A stretch of DNA of 64,000 nucleotides from Candidatus Methylomirabilota bacterium. Its GTDB lineage: Bacteria; Methylomirabilota; Methylomirabilia; Methylomirabilales; Methylomirabilaceae. How positions within the stretch are numbered: the first letter of the stretch is position 1; each line of letters begins with the position of its first letter. The notes beneath the pieces were generated by a model, which saw only the letters and a program-made list of their open reading frames with translations, was not told where the DNA came from and made no database searches. This document shows, piece after piece, positions 54,000-62,840 of this stretch. The stretch covers positions 1 through 64,000 of the forward strand of contig PQAM01000008.1 of assembly GCA_003104975.1 (NCBI GenBank), given 5' to 3'. The position numbers were made by a program, and so were the translations under genes.

Positions 54000-54794
54000 T
54001 CAGGGTTCCTGAAGGAAAGAGAGGGTGAGGCGGTTGAACTCGCCGGCGCGGGTGAGAATTAAGGCGTGGCCGGCGCCGGGGATCACGGCCAGCTTGGCGC
54101 CGGGGATCCGTTCGTGGAGCGTCCTGGTGAACCGCATCGGGGTCATGAGGTCTTCGTTGCCGGCGACAATCAGGGTCGGCGTCGCGATCCGGCTCAGGCG
54201 ATCTTCGCTGAAGTGGCTGAGCGCCGCCTCGACCTGCCGGGTATAGACATCTGCCGACGGAAAGTGTGGGTCATCCTCGAAGCGGGCAATGGCCAAATCG
54301 ACCAGGCCCGGAATCTGATACTCGTCATAGGAGAAGACCCACGGCATGGTCGCCCGCGCGTACTCCTCGGGGCTGAAGCGGGTCCGCATCAGCGCGAATG
54401 AGTTGAGTACGTCGGCTCCGCGCCGATCGGACGAGGTATAGGTCGAGACCAGGACCAATCGGTTGACCCTGGCAGGATGGGTGATCGCCAACTCCTGGGC
54501 GATCGCTCCGCCCATGGACAGGCCGACGATATGGGCCTTGTCGATGGCCAGTGCATCCATCAGGCCGATGGTATCATCGACCAGCGTCTTCATCGTATAC
54601 CTGTCCGGAGAGCGGTCGCTTTCGCCGGTATCGCGGTTATCGAACGCGAGGCATCGAAAATGCTGGGCAAATGTCGAGATCTGGAGCGCCCAGACCTGGT
54701 GATCGATACCAAGCCCGTGGATCCAGACGACCGGGTCACCCTGGCCCTCTTCCTCATAGAACAGCTCGATCTGCCCGACCCGTACCTTTGGCAT
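54000..54794 (-). CDS. Alpha/beta hydrolase
   Basis: A 264-residue alpha/beta hydrolase: VVWIHGLGIDHQVW (oxyanion region), nucleophile elbow VGLSMGGAIAQE (Ser), acid NEDLMTP (Asp) and GAGHALIL (His). The pattern is close to 3-oxoadipate enol-lactonase/esterase-like enzymes, but the substrate is unknown. ATG 54794 (MPKVRVGQIEL) fits the family start; a frame to 54833 adds an atypical leader. It is divergent from the DUF255 gene. Confidence 0.88.
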   Translation of the reverse strand: MPKVRVGQIELFYEEEGQGDPVVWIHGLGIDHQVWALQISTFAQHFRCLAFDNRDTGESDRSPDRYTMKTLVDDTIGLMDALAIDKAHIVGLSMGGAIAQELAITHPARVNRLVLVSTYTSSDRRGADVLNSFALMRTRFSPEEYARATMPWVFSYDEYQIPGLVDLAIARFEDDPHFPSADVYTRQVEAALSHFSEDRLSRIATPTLIVAGNEDLMTPMRFTRTLHERIPGAKLAVIPGAGHALILTRAGEFNRLTLSFLQEP

Positions 54795-54916
54795 AATGGG
54801 GGCGATTGTATGCAAGCAGGTCCTGTATGTCAATCACTCTGTATGCGTGCTGCTTGACACACCGTTGCCCCTCAGTTAAGGTCGAATCAGGAGATAGTGG
54901 AGGGGGGTGATCGAGC

Positions 54917-57900
54917 ATGAGCCAGGAGACGCAACCCCGGCATACCAATCGGCTGATCCGCGAGACCAGCCCGTACCTGCTGCAGCACGCGCATAACCCG
55001 GTGGACTGGTACCCGTGGGGGGAGGAGGCGCTTCGCCGGGCGAAGGAGGAGAATCGCCCGATCCTGCTCAGCATCGGATACTCGGCCTGTCACTGGTGTC
55101 ACGTGATGGCGCATGAGTCGTTCGAAAGCGAGGCGATCGCCGAGCTGATGAATCGGCACTTCGTCTGCGTCAAGGTCGATCGGGAGGAGCGACCAGACAT
55201 CGACGCCATCTATATGGCGGCTACGGTGGCCATGAACCAGGGGCAGGGCGGGTGGCCGATGACGGTCTTTCTGACCCCGGACCTGCAGCCGTTCTTCGCG
55301 GGGACCTACTTCCCGCCGCGGGACGGGTTCGGGCGGGCCGGGTTCCCGACGATCCTTGCGCGGATTGCGCAGGCCTGGCGTGAGCATCCCGATGACCTTC
55401 GGACTCAGTCGGCCGAGATCACCACCTACTTGCGCGAGAGTACCAGCCCATCCCTATCTGCGCCGGTAGGATGGGCCGAGATTGCGGCCGCCGTCGCCCA
55501 CTTCGCCTCAACATTCGATCCCACATTCGGCGGATTCGGCTCCGCGCCCAAGTTCCCGGCCGCGACCGCCCTATCGCTCTTGCTGCGCCATCATCGGCGC
55601 ACCGGCGATGCCCATGTCCTGCAGATGGTCCGGACGACGCTGGATGCGATGGCCCGGGGAGGGATCTACGACCAGATCGGCGGCGGATTTCACCGCTACT
55701 CGACCGATGAGCGCTGGCTGGTCCCCCACTTTGAGAAGATGCTCTACGACAATGCGCTCCTGGCCAGGACCTATCTGGAGGCGTTTCAGGTGACCGGCGA
55801 TCCGTTCTATCGGTGGATCGCAGCCGACGCTCTTGATTATATCTTGCGTGAGATGACCGCCCCGGAGGGAGGATTTTTCTCCGCCACGGACGCCGATTCC
55901 GAGGGCGAGGAGGGGAAGTTCTACGTCTGGACGCCGGCCGAGATCGAAGCGGTCCTGGATGGGGAAGAGGCGCGTGTCTTCTGCACCTACTATGACATCA
56001 CAGAGAGCGGCAACTGGGAGGGCAAGTCGATTCCCAATGTTCGGCGCACAGCCGCGCAGGTGGCCACAAAATGTGGGATGAGCGTCGAGGGGTTGCACGC
56101 GGCACTCGGCCGGGCGCGGTGTAGGCTCTATGGAGCCCGGCGACAACGCGTGCCGCCCGGCCTGGACGACAAGATCCTGACGGCCTGGAATGGGCTGATG
56201 ATCAGCGCCATGGCCGAAGGATCCCGTATCCTGAGTGAGCGGCGGTACCTTGACGCTGCCGTTCGCGCGGCCGACTTCCTGCTCAGGACCCTGGTCGGAC
56301 AGGACGGCAGGCTACTGCGGACCTACCGGAGCGGCGTGGCGCATCTGAACGCCTACCTGGAGGACTATGCGTGTCTCTGCGAGGGACTGATCGACCTGTA
56401 CGAGGCAGGAAGCGAGACTCGCTATCTCCGCGAGGCCGGCCGGCTGGCCGATCGCCTGCTGGTCGATTTCGTCGATGAGGCAAGCGGCGCCTTTTGTACC
56501 ACGTCGCGCGATCACGAGTCGCTGATCCTGCGCCATCGGGAAGGGACCGATGGTGCCGTCCCCAGCGGTAATGCCGTGGCAGCCTCGGCGCTGGCACGCC
56601 TCTCGTTCCAGCTTGCGCGCAACGACCTGCGCCGCGCGGCCGAGCGCGGCATTGCGGCCTACGGCAAACAGATCGCCCTCTATCCGCACGCCTTTGCCAA
56701 GAGTCTCGCGGTCGCAGATCTCCTCCTGGAGGGGCCGGTGGAGCTGACCCTGATCGGCACTCCGGGAGAGGCGGGATATGAGGCCCTGCGCCTGGAGATT
56801 GCGCGCCACTACGTACCTAATCGGATCATGGCATACCACGATCCGACTGCCGGAGAGTCACCCGATTTCCCCCTGGTGAAGGGGAAAGGATTGGTGGATG
56901 GCCGCGCGACGCTCTACATCTGCCGGGACTCCACCTGTCAGGCCCCGATCACCGACACCGCTCAGGTCATCGCCGCCCTCACCCTGCCCGCACAGCCCTC
57001 AGCAGGCGGTCACCGGTCGGTCGTCGGACCAATCCTGACCGGTCACGCGACTGAAGCCGGCACGGGTGCGTACGGCGCCCGCTTTGCCTCAGCGGGCTCT
57101 ACGATGCTCGGCTCGACCGGCCTGATTGCCGGTAGGCTGGGCTTCGGCGGATACCGGATCGACGACGAGACCCGCGAGCACTACGAGGCCCTGAAGAAGG
57201 CGTTGCTCGGAGGCTGTAACTTGGTCGACACCTCCGCGAACTACACAGATGGCGGCAGCGAGCGGTGTGTCGGGGCCGCGCTCGGCGAGCTGGCGCGGAT
57301 CGGCACACTGCGCCGCGAGGAGGTGATTGTGGTCTCCAAGATCGGCTACGTGCAAGGGCAGAATCTGGAGCTGGCTCAGCAGCGGGAAGCGGCGGGAACG
57401 CCGTTCCCCGAGATGGTCAAATATATGGACGGCTGTTGGCACTGCATCCATCCGGAGTTCCTGCGCGATCAGTTGGAGCGATCACTGACGCGGCTGCAGC
57501 TTGATACCCTGGATGTCTGCCTGCTGCACAACCCCGAGTATTTTCTCGCCGATATCATGCACCATAGACGCAGCGATCTCCAGGCGGCTCGGGACGAGTT
57601 TTACCGGCGGTTGCGCGAGGCGTTCGCCTTCCTTGAGACCCAGGTGGCCGCCGGCACAATCCGATGGTATGGTGTCTCCTCGAACACCGCCGTCTCGTCT
57701 GCCACGGATCCCGAGGCGACCTCCTTGACTCGGATGTTCCACGCAGCGCAAGAAGCGGGCGGACCGGCCCACCACTTCCGGATTCTCCAGCTTCCGATGA
57801 ACCTGTTCGAGGCGGGGGGGCTGCTCGTGCGCAATAACGGGCCGGATAACCGGCAGACGGTGCTCGAGGCCGCATCGGCGGCAGGGATCGGCGTCCTGGT

Positions 57901-58222
57901 CAACCGGCCGCTCAACGCCATTGTCGGCAACAGGATGATCCGCCTGGCGGCGACCCCAAGCCGGCGCATCGCGGACGCGATCTCGGCGGCCATTGATCCG
58001 CTCCTCCCCGAGGCGCAACGAGGCGAAAGTCTGTCCAGGAAGGCACTGTGGGCCTTGACCAGCACCAAAGGTGTGAGCTGCGTCCTGAACGGCATGCGCA
58101 CCCCAGCCTACGTCGGGGACTCGCTCGGCGTGCTCCCTTGGCCTCCGCTCGACGACGTCGTCCCGATCTATCAGGCGGTGGCGCGCCTCGATCCGCTTGA
58201 CGTAGATCGGCTAAGCAGGTAG
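54917..58222 (+). CDS. DUF255 thioredoxin-like/glycosidase-fold protein fused to an aldo/keto reductase
   Basis: A 1101-residue protein in three parts. Residues 1-160 are a YyaL/SPATA20 DUF255 thioredoxin-like domain with [10 protein letters not shown] (CHWC at 58-61). Residues 180-690 form the alpha/alpha barrel of the same family ([24 protein letters not shown]-like [14 protein letters not shown]). From about residue 700 comes an aldo/keto reductase domain ([66 protein letters not shown]). The first two parts are a normal YyaL protein; the AKR addition is unusual. A strong ribosome binding site (GGAGGGGGG) precedes the ATG. The function of YyaL proteins is unknown. Confidence 0.88.
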   Translation: MSQETQPRHTNRLIRETSPYLLQHAHNPVDWYPWGEEALRRAKEENRPILLSIGYSACHWCHVMAHESFESEAIAELMNRHFVCVKVDREERPDIDAIYMAATVAMNQGQGGWPMTVFLTPDLQPFFAGTYFPPRDGFGRAGFPTILARIAQAWREHPDDLRTQSAEITTYLRESTSPSLSAPVGWAEIAAAVAHFASTFDPTFGGFGSAPKFPAATALSLLLRHHRRTGDAHVLQMVRTTLDAMARGGIYDQIGGGFHRYSTDERWLVPHFEKMLYDNALLARTYLEAFQVTGDPFYRWIAADALDYILREMTAPEGGFFSATDADSEGEEGKFYVWTPAEIEAVLDGEEARVFCTYYDITESGNWEGKSIPNVRRTAAQVATKCGMSVEGLHAALGRARCRLYGARRQRVPPGLDDKILTAWNGLMISAMAEGSRILSERRYLDAAVRAADFLLRTLVGQDGRLLRTYRSGVAHLNAYLEDYACLCEGLIDLYEAGSETRYLREAGRLADRLLVDFVDEASGAFCTTSRDHESLILRHREGTDGAVPSGNAVAASALARLSFQLARNDLRRAAERGIAAYGKQIALYPHAFAKSLAVADLLLEGPVELTLIGTPGEAGYEALRLEIARHYVPNRIMAYHDPTAGESPDFPLVKGKGLVDGRATLYICRDSTCQAPITDTAQVIAALTLPAQPSAGGHRSVVGPILTGHATEAGTGAYGARFASAGSTMLGSTGLIAGRLGFGGYRIDDETREHYEALKKALLGGCNLVDTSANYTDGGSERCVGAALGELARIGTLRREEVIVVSKIGYVQGQNLELAQQREAAGTPFPEMVKYMDGCWHCIHPEFLRDQLERSLTRLQLDTLDVCLLHNPEYFLADIMHHRRSDLQAARDEFYRRLREAFAFLETQVAAGTIRWYGVSSNTAVSSATDPEATSLTRMFHAAQEAGGPAHHFRILQLPMNLFEAGGLLVRNNGPDNRQTVLEAASAAGIGVLVNRPLNAIVGNRMIRLAATPSRRIADAISAAIDPLLPEAQRGESLSRKALWALTSTKGVSCVLNGMRTPAYVGDSLGVLPWPPLDDVVPIYQAVARLDPLDVDRLSR

Positions 58223-58255
58223 CCTGAGGCGTCCGGAGAAAACGGGGAGTTTACA

Positions 58256-59059
58256 ATGGTGCCCGAACTGCTGACAAAATCTGAACATGCGCTGCCGGGG
58301 TATATCCCGCCGCACAAACGGGATCAGCGACGCGCCGACAGCTATCAGCGGACGCTGGAGACTCGCCAGAAGGAGAAGGCGGCGCTGGAGGCGCAACTGG
58401 AGACGAACCGGCTGAAGCGGGCGGAGTTCTGGAAGCAGAATGGCTACAGGTGGCTTCTGCGCCTTGACGGGTACGATACCTGGAAGGAGAAGCGTGCAGC
58501 GTACAAGGCGCTCGCGGAGGAGCGGGCGCAGCTCGTTGAGAAGATTCGGCAGAAGACCATCGATCTGCACCGCAGCCCGGAGGATAAAGACGGTGACGGC
58601 CTGGTCGATACCGATCAATACCCGGATAAGATCGGCCAGAAGCGGGCCAAGCCGGCCTGGATTGCGCTGGTCGATCCGGCCAACTGCTCCGGGTGCAGCG
58701 GCCATGAGGTCAAGCCGGGGGAGTGGGTGACGCCATGCCAGTCGGTCTGTCCAGTGGACTGCATCTCGCACCTGACGCCAGAGCAGGTCAAGATGCATGG
58801 GTACGACCGGAGCGTCCATGCCTTTGTGCCGCCGGTCCAGATCCGGTTCGATGAGTGTATCGGCTGCGACAAGTGCGCCCAAGCCTGCGCGCGGGATGCC
58901 TGGAATGCCGTCACCATGGTCAAGACCGAAAAGTTTGAGGAGGTTTTCGAGATTAAGATCGGCACCAAGTACCCGGGCCGCGCCTCCAACGACATCGACT
59001 TCTCCAAACTCGACCAACTCACGGACGAGGAGTTCTGCAGCCTCTACACGACGGTGTAG
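58256..59059 (+). CDS. Two-cluster ferredoxin-like protein with coiled coil
   Basis: A 267-residue protein. The N-terminal 110 residues form a Lys/Glu-rich coiled coil (ETRQKEKAALEAQLETNRLK). Then comes a calcium-loop-like stretch (EDKDGDGLVDTDQYPD), and then two iron-sulfur regions. The first has Cys in CSGCSGHE and CQSVCPVDC; the second is CIGCDKCAQAC. The clusters suggest an electron carrier or redox subunit. It follows the DUF255-AKR gene by 33 bp and may supply its electrons. I know no named family for the whole chain. Confidence 0.82.
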   Translation: MVPELLTKSEHALPGYIPPHKRDQRRADSYQRTLETRQKEKAALEAQLETNRLKRAEFWKQNGYRWLLRLDGYDTWKEKRAAYKALAEERAQLVEKIRQKTIDLHRSPEDKDGDGLVDTDQYPDKIGQKRAKPAWIALVDPANCSGCSGHEVKPGEWVTPCQSVCPVDCISHLTPEQVKMHGYDRSVHAFVPPVQIRFDECIGCDKCAQACARDAWNAVTMVKTEKFEEVFEIKIGTKYPGRASNDIDFSKLDQLTDEEFCSLYTTV

Positions 59060-59237
59060 TCCCGATCCTTCATACCCGATCCCGAAGCCTGGTCGCTCCT
59101 CGAACCCCTTCCACATGATCCCTGTACATCAGGGCACGACTATATGTAGCGATAAGCCTCAGCAATAGCCGTCATTGGTTAGAAGCTCTATGCTATACTA
59201 ATGGCAGTAATATGCTACCTCATTGGAGGGATAGTCC

Positions 59238-59465
59238 ATGAGCACGTTGGTCATTAAGAACTTTCCCGAAGAATTGCACGCGCGGTTGAAGGCGCAGGCA
59301 CAGCGCCACCATCGTTCCGTCACCAAGGAGGTGGTGAGCCTGATCGAATCCATGCTCGCGGCCCCCCGCCGGCCTCCAAAGCTGTCTCCGCCGCTGAAGC
59401 TGGCCGGTGGCTACCGTCCGACCGTTGAGGACATTGAAACCGCTATCGCCGAAGGGCGCGACTGA
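59238..59465 (+). CDS. FitA-type ribbon-helix-helix antitoxin
   Basis: A 75-residue protein with an N-terminal RHH DNA-binding domain (LVIKNFPEELHARLKAQAQR, HHRSVTKEVVSLIESML) and a toxin-binding tail (YRPTVEDIETAIAEGRD). FitA/VapB antitoxins repress their own promoter together with VapC. A GGAGGGATAG site precedes the ATG. The PIN gene follows after 12 bp. Confidence 0.9.
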   Translation: MSTLVIKNFPEELHARLKAQAQRHHRSVTKEVVSLIESMLAAPRRPPKLSPPLKLAGGYRPTVEDIETAIAEGRD

Positions 59466-59477
59466 GCGTCGTCGCCG

Positions 59478-59882
59478 ATGGTGTTCATCGATACCAACAT
59501 CGCGATCTCATTGTGGGTCGAGAATGAGTGGACGGATTCGGCGCGCCGGCTCCTGGAAAGGGATCCGGATTGGTGTACCGAGTCCTTCGCGTTGATAGAA
59601 TTTGCTAACGTGATGGCGACCTACGTGCGTGTGGGGCTGACCAGCGAACGGGAAGCGCTTGCGCGGTTCGACGAGGCCGAAGCCTTGCTGAGCCCGGGAT
59701 TGACTATCGTCACCCACCGTCATGCCTTATCCGTCGCAATGACCTATAAGGTGTCAGTCTATGACGCCCGCTTCCTCGTAGCGGCTCAGGAACTGGGGGT
59801 AAAGCTGGTCACGGAAGATGCCGCGCTTCGACGTGCCGCGCCAGAACTGACGCAGTCGCTCAACGAAGCTCTCGCCGCGTGA
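59478..59882 (+). CDS. vapC: PIN-domain toxin (VapC/FitB type)
   Basis: A 134-residue PIN protein: VFIDTNIAISLW (first Asp), ALIEFANVMATY (Glu), VYDARFLVAAQELGVKLVTED (Asp pair). The order of acidic residues fits an RNase toxin. It is co-transcribed with the RHH antitoxin. A terminator follows at 59950-59983. Confidence 0.92.
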   Translation: MVFIDTNIAISLWVENEWTDSARRLLERDPDWCTESFALIEFANVMATYVRVGLTSEREALARFDEAEALLSPGLTIVTHRHALSVAMTYKVSVYDARFLVAAQELGVKLVTEDAALRRAAPELTQSLNEALAA

Positions 59883-60385
59883 CTATAGCCCGCCCACCGA
59901 AAGAAGCCTGCGACCCGACCGATGCCGAGAAGTGAGAGCTACTCCAACTGCGCCAATCTCTTTAAGAGTGGCGCTTTGCTTTTCAACGGACACAGTGATA
60001 CCTATAACATGGTGAAATAATTGGACTAATTAGGCGTCTGGCGAGCTTGGGGTGATAAAACCAACGGTGAGGCGACAGAAGTTGACCGGGCGGGGCTGCC
60101 GTTTTTTTAGGCTTGCCTCGTCCTACGAGGCGGGCTATCTTTGTTGTGCATCCGGCGAGGCTGCCGGTTCTTAAAGTTGCCGTGGCGTAGCAGACCTTCG
60201 GTCTCCACCAAGAGGCATCGGACGGCTCCTTCTCTGCGCGAACGCATTTCAGGGAACGATCTTCCGGGATACCACCAAGAGCGAGAGCCTTTTACCGTTC
60301 GGGGTACCGCAAGAAAAGACTTTCCTGTCATGATGATAGCCGGACCTACCCTTCTTACGCAGTCTCGATATGATGGTTGAGAGTG
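59883..60385. other. Intergenic region before the JAMM gene
   Basis: About 500 bp. A terminator (59950-59983) ends the FitA/VapC pair, and a short hairpin GCCTCG-TCCTA-CGAGGC lies at 60115-60131. The rest is GC-rich and contains no ribosome-bound gene or promoter pair that I trust. Confidence 0.55.
59950..59983 (+). terminator. Rho-independent terminator of the VapC pair
   Basis: Stem GCGCCA-AT-CTCTT / AAGAG-TGGCGC followed by TTTGCTTTT, 67 bp after the VapC stop. Confidence 0.75.
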
Positions 60386-60916
60386 ATGGACCTTTATCTG
60401 AGTGAAAATGCCTTCGTCGGACTGTTGGTCTCGACCATTGAGGTCTACCGAAAGGAGTGCTTTGGCGTCCTCCTCGGGCAGGCCACACAAGACCGAATCC
60501 TCGTCGATTTCGTCGTCCCGTACCAGACGGCCAATCGGAAGTTCCGTGAGGTACACGTCGATCTGATGCGAAGTCAGCGGGTCGAGGGAGCCGTCCGGAG
60601 TACCTCGCGCTGGGAGTGTGTCGGCGACTACCACTCGCATCCGATGTACGGCACCTTTCGGGCGACGACCACGCTGAGCAAGGTGGATCGGGATTTCTTC
60701 AAGGATGGACATATCGCTATAGTGGTCGCCATCAACGATTCGGCGCGGCAGCAGCGGTGGAGCTACGTGCGGCGCGGCGGTCTGTCGGGCAGCATCAACG
60801 GGTACAACATCCGAATTGCCGGATACCACAAGACGAATGGTGTCATCGAGCGGGCGCCGATTCATTGTCCGTATGCCATCGGGTTTCAGGCCAAGGAGCT
60901 GAACGGCAAGGAGTAG
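60386..60916 (+). CDS. JAB/MPN (JAMM) metalloprotease-like protein
   Basis: A 176-residue JAMM-domain protein: KECFGVLLGQ (Glu), GDYHSHPMYGTFRATTTLSK and VDRDFF. The zinc motif HSH is present, but the Asp after TLSK lies 16 residues beyond the second His, where the usual JAMM spacing is 11, so the loop is longer than normal. Such proteins cut isopeptides or sulfur-carrier/ubiquitin-like proteins, but no such partner is nearby. ATG 60386 is the first in-frame ATG; TTG 60377 is possible. The TIGR02757 gene follows after 9 bp. Confidence 0.82.
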   Translation: MDLYLSENAFVGLLVSTIEVYRKECFGVLLGQATQDRILVDFVVPYQTANRKFREVHVDLMRSQRVEGAVRSTSRWECVGDYHSHPMYGTFRATTTLSKVDRDFFKDGHIAIVVAINDSARQQRWSYVRRGGLSGSINGYNIRIAGYHKTNGVIERAPIHCPYAIGFQAKELNGKE

Positions 60917-60925
60917 GTCGTCGTC

Positions 60926-61756
60926 ATGGCTATGATGCGCTCCCACGCGCAACTCAAGCAACTCCTGGAGGAACTCTACCACCGCTACAGCCGGCCTGCA
61001 TACCTCTCGACCAGCGCCCTCGGTATTCCGCACCGATATGTCAGTCCGGAAGATCGGGAAATCGCGGCCTTCGTCACGGCCTCCCTGGCCTATGGTAACG
61101 TCAAGCAGATCCACCGCAGTGCCACGGCAGCGCTCGATGCGATGGGCAAAAGCCCAGCCAGGTTCGTTCGACGATTCGATCCCGACCGGGAGTCAGCGCG
61201 CCTGCAACACGTCGTCCACCGTTTCAATTCGGGTATCGATCTGGCGTTGCTGTGCTATCTGCTCAATCAAGCCATCGCGACGGCGGGATCACTGCAGACA
61301 TTCTTTCTCAAGGGGTACGATCCCACGCACGACGACATCGGACCGGCCCTGACCAGCTTTGTCGACCGGATGCTGTCGCTGGACGTCTCGCCGTTCTATC
61401 CTTCCGGCGCACTCCCGTCGAAGGCCGGTGTCCGCTTTTTCTTCCCCTCGCCGCATCAGGGGAGCGCGTGTAAGCGCCTCAATCTGTTCCTGCGCTGGAT
61501 GGTGCGCCGCGGGGACGGGATCGATTTCGGCATCTGGACGGAGGTCTCGCCGGCCAAGCTGATCGTGCCGCTCGACACGCATGTCGCGCGGATCGCCCGA
61601 CAACTTGGCCTGACCAGGATCACACAGCCCAATTGGCGGATGGCCAAAGAGGTTACGTGGCGACTCCGTGCCTTCGATCCCGAGGACCCGGTCAAATACG
61701 ACTTTGCCCTGTGCCGCCTCGGGGTCCTGAGGCAGCCGATCCCCGACCTGGGCTAG
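60926..61756 (+). CDS. TIGR02757 family (DUF2400) protein
   Basis: A 276-residue protein of the TIGR02757/DUF2400 family: YGNVKQIHRSATAALDAMG, HRFNSGIDLALLCYLLNQAI, FPSPHQGSACKRLNLFLRWM, VPLDTHVARIARQLGLT. The function is unknown, and there is no signal peptide or metal motif that I can name. It is 9 bp after the JAMM gene and probably in its operon. Confidence 0.9.
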   Translation: MAMMRSHAQLKQLLEELYHRYSRPAYLSTSALGIPHRYVSPEDREIAAFVTASLAYGNVKQIHRSATAALDAMGKSPARFVRRFDPDRESARLQHVVHRFNSGIDLALLCYLLNQAIATAGSLQTFFLKGYDPTHDDIGPALTSFVDRMLSLDVSPFYPSGALPSKAGVRFFFPSPHQGSACKRLNLFLRWMVRRGDGIDFGIWTEVSPAKLIVPLDTHVARIARQLGLTRITQPNWRMAKEVTWRLRAFDPEDPVKYDFALCRLGVLRQPIPDLG

Positions 61757-61770
61757 ATCTGCCGATCGGT

Positions 61771-62679
61771 ATGGATCGCGTAACCGGACTCTTCCCACTC
61801 TGGGCGGTCCTCATTTCGGCTGTCGCCGTCATCTATCCCGGGTTGCTGATGCCGCTCAAATGGGCCATCGTCCCGTTGTTGGGAGTGGTCATGTTCGGCA
61901 TGGGCGTGACGCTGATGCCGAGCGATTTCACAGCCATCCTCAAGCGGCCCGCCATCGTCGCCCTGGGCGTGGTGCTGCAGTTTCTCTTGATGCCGCTGAT
62001 CGGATGGCTGTTGACCCGGCTGCTCTCCCTGCCGCTACCTCTGGCGGTGGGGGTTGTGCTGGTGGGTGCGGCGCCGGGTGGGACCGCATCGAACGTGATT
62101 ACCTATCTGGCCAGGGGCGATGTAGCGCTCTCCATCACTTTGACCTCCCTCTCAACCATGCTGGCCGTGGTAATGACGCCGTTGCTCACCTGGTTGTACG
62201 TCGGACAGTTGGTGGCTGTGCCGACCGGCGATATGCTGCTTAGCATCCTCAACATCATCCTGTTGCCAGTGGCGTGCGGCGTCGTTGTGAATACCCTTTG
62301 GGGGTATCGACTCGGAGGGATCAAGCGGGTGTTCCCGCTCATATCAATCGCCGGCATCATCCTCATCATCGGGGCGATTGTTGCACTGAATCAGCCGCAG
62401 CTTTCTGCGCTGGCACTCCCGGTCATCATCGCCGTGGTCCTGCACAACCTTGTGGGGCTGACCGGCGGATATCTCGCGCCAAAAGCGCTCGGCCTCGATT
62501 CCACCATCTGCCGAACGATCGCCATTGAGGTCGGTATGCAAAATTCCGGGCTCGCCGTGGCGCTGGCCGTCAAATACTTCTCGCCGGCCGCGGCGCTCCC
62601 CGGCGCCCTCTTCAGCATCTGGCACAACCTGTCAGGCGCGGCCCTGGCCAGTATCTGGTCCCGAACCAGCCGCCAGTGA
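61771..62679 (+). CDS. Bile acid:sodium symporter family (BASS) transporter
   Basis: A 302-residue membrane protein with about nine helices and the BASS motifs FGMGVTLMPSDF, VLVGAAPGGTASNVITYLA and IEVGMQNSGLAVAL. BASS proteins import organic anions with sodium. The substrate is unknown (pyruvate, pantothenate and bile acids are known for relatives). ATG 61771 (MDRVTGLFPLW) is preferred over a longer frame that would begin inside the TIGR02757 gene. Confidence 0.92.
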   Translation: MDRVTGLFPLWAVLISAVAVIYPGLLMPLKWAIVPLLGVVMFGMGVTLMPSDFTAILKRPAIVALGVVLQFLLMPLIGWLLTRLLSLPLPLAVGVVLVGAAPGGTASNVITYLARGDVALSITLTSLSTMLAVVMTPLLTWLYVGQLVAVPTGDMLLSILNIILLPVACGVVVNTLWGYRLGGIKRVFPLISIAGIILIIGAIVALNQPQLSALALPVIIAVVLHNLVGLTGGYLAPKALGLDSTICRTIAIEVGMQNSGLAVALAVKYFSPAAALPGALFSIWHNLSGAALASIWSRTSRQ

Positions 62680-62789
62680 TAGGCCCATCGATACGTCGTA
62701 GTTTTTGCTTGCACTCCAGGCAACGAATAAGGTAGACCTCAGCAGAGATATGGGGTGAGGCACTCGGGGCAGAGGCGTTTTTATTACTG

Positions 62790-62832
62790 CCCCTCGCCCC
62801 CATTTGGGGGAGAGGGCGAGGGTGAGGGGGAA
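62790..62832. repeat. G/C-rich palindromic repeat (family D)
   Basis: CCCCTCGCCCCCATTTGGGG, then GAGAGGGCGAGGGTGAGGGG. Its right end supplies a purine-rich stretch just before the GTG start of the next gene. Confidence 0.65.
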
Positions 62833-62840
62833 CGCTCGGA

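Noticed and set aside
60107-61114. A 335-codon minus-strand frame over the JAMM and TIGR02757 genes
   Set aside because: The plus strand carries recognisable JAMM and TIGR02757 motifs; this frame has none.
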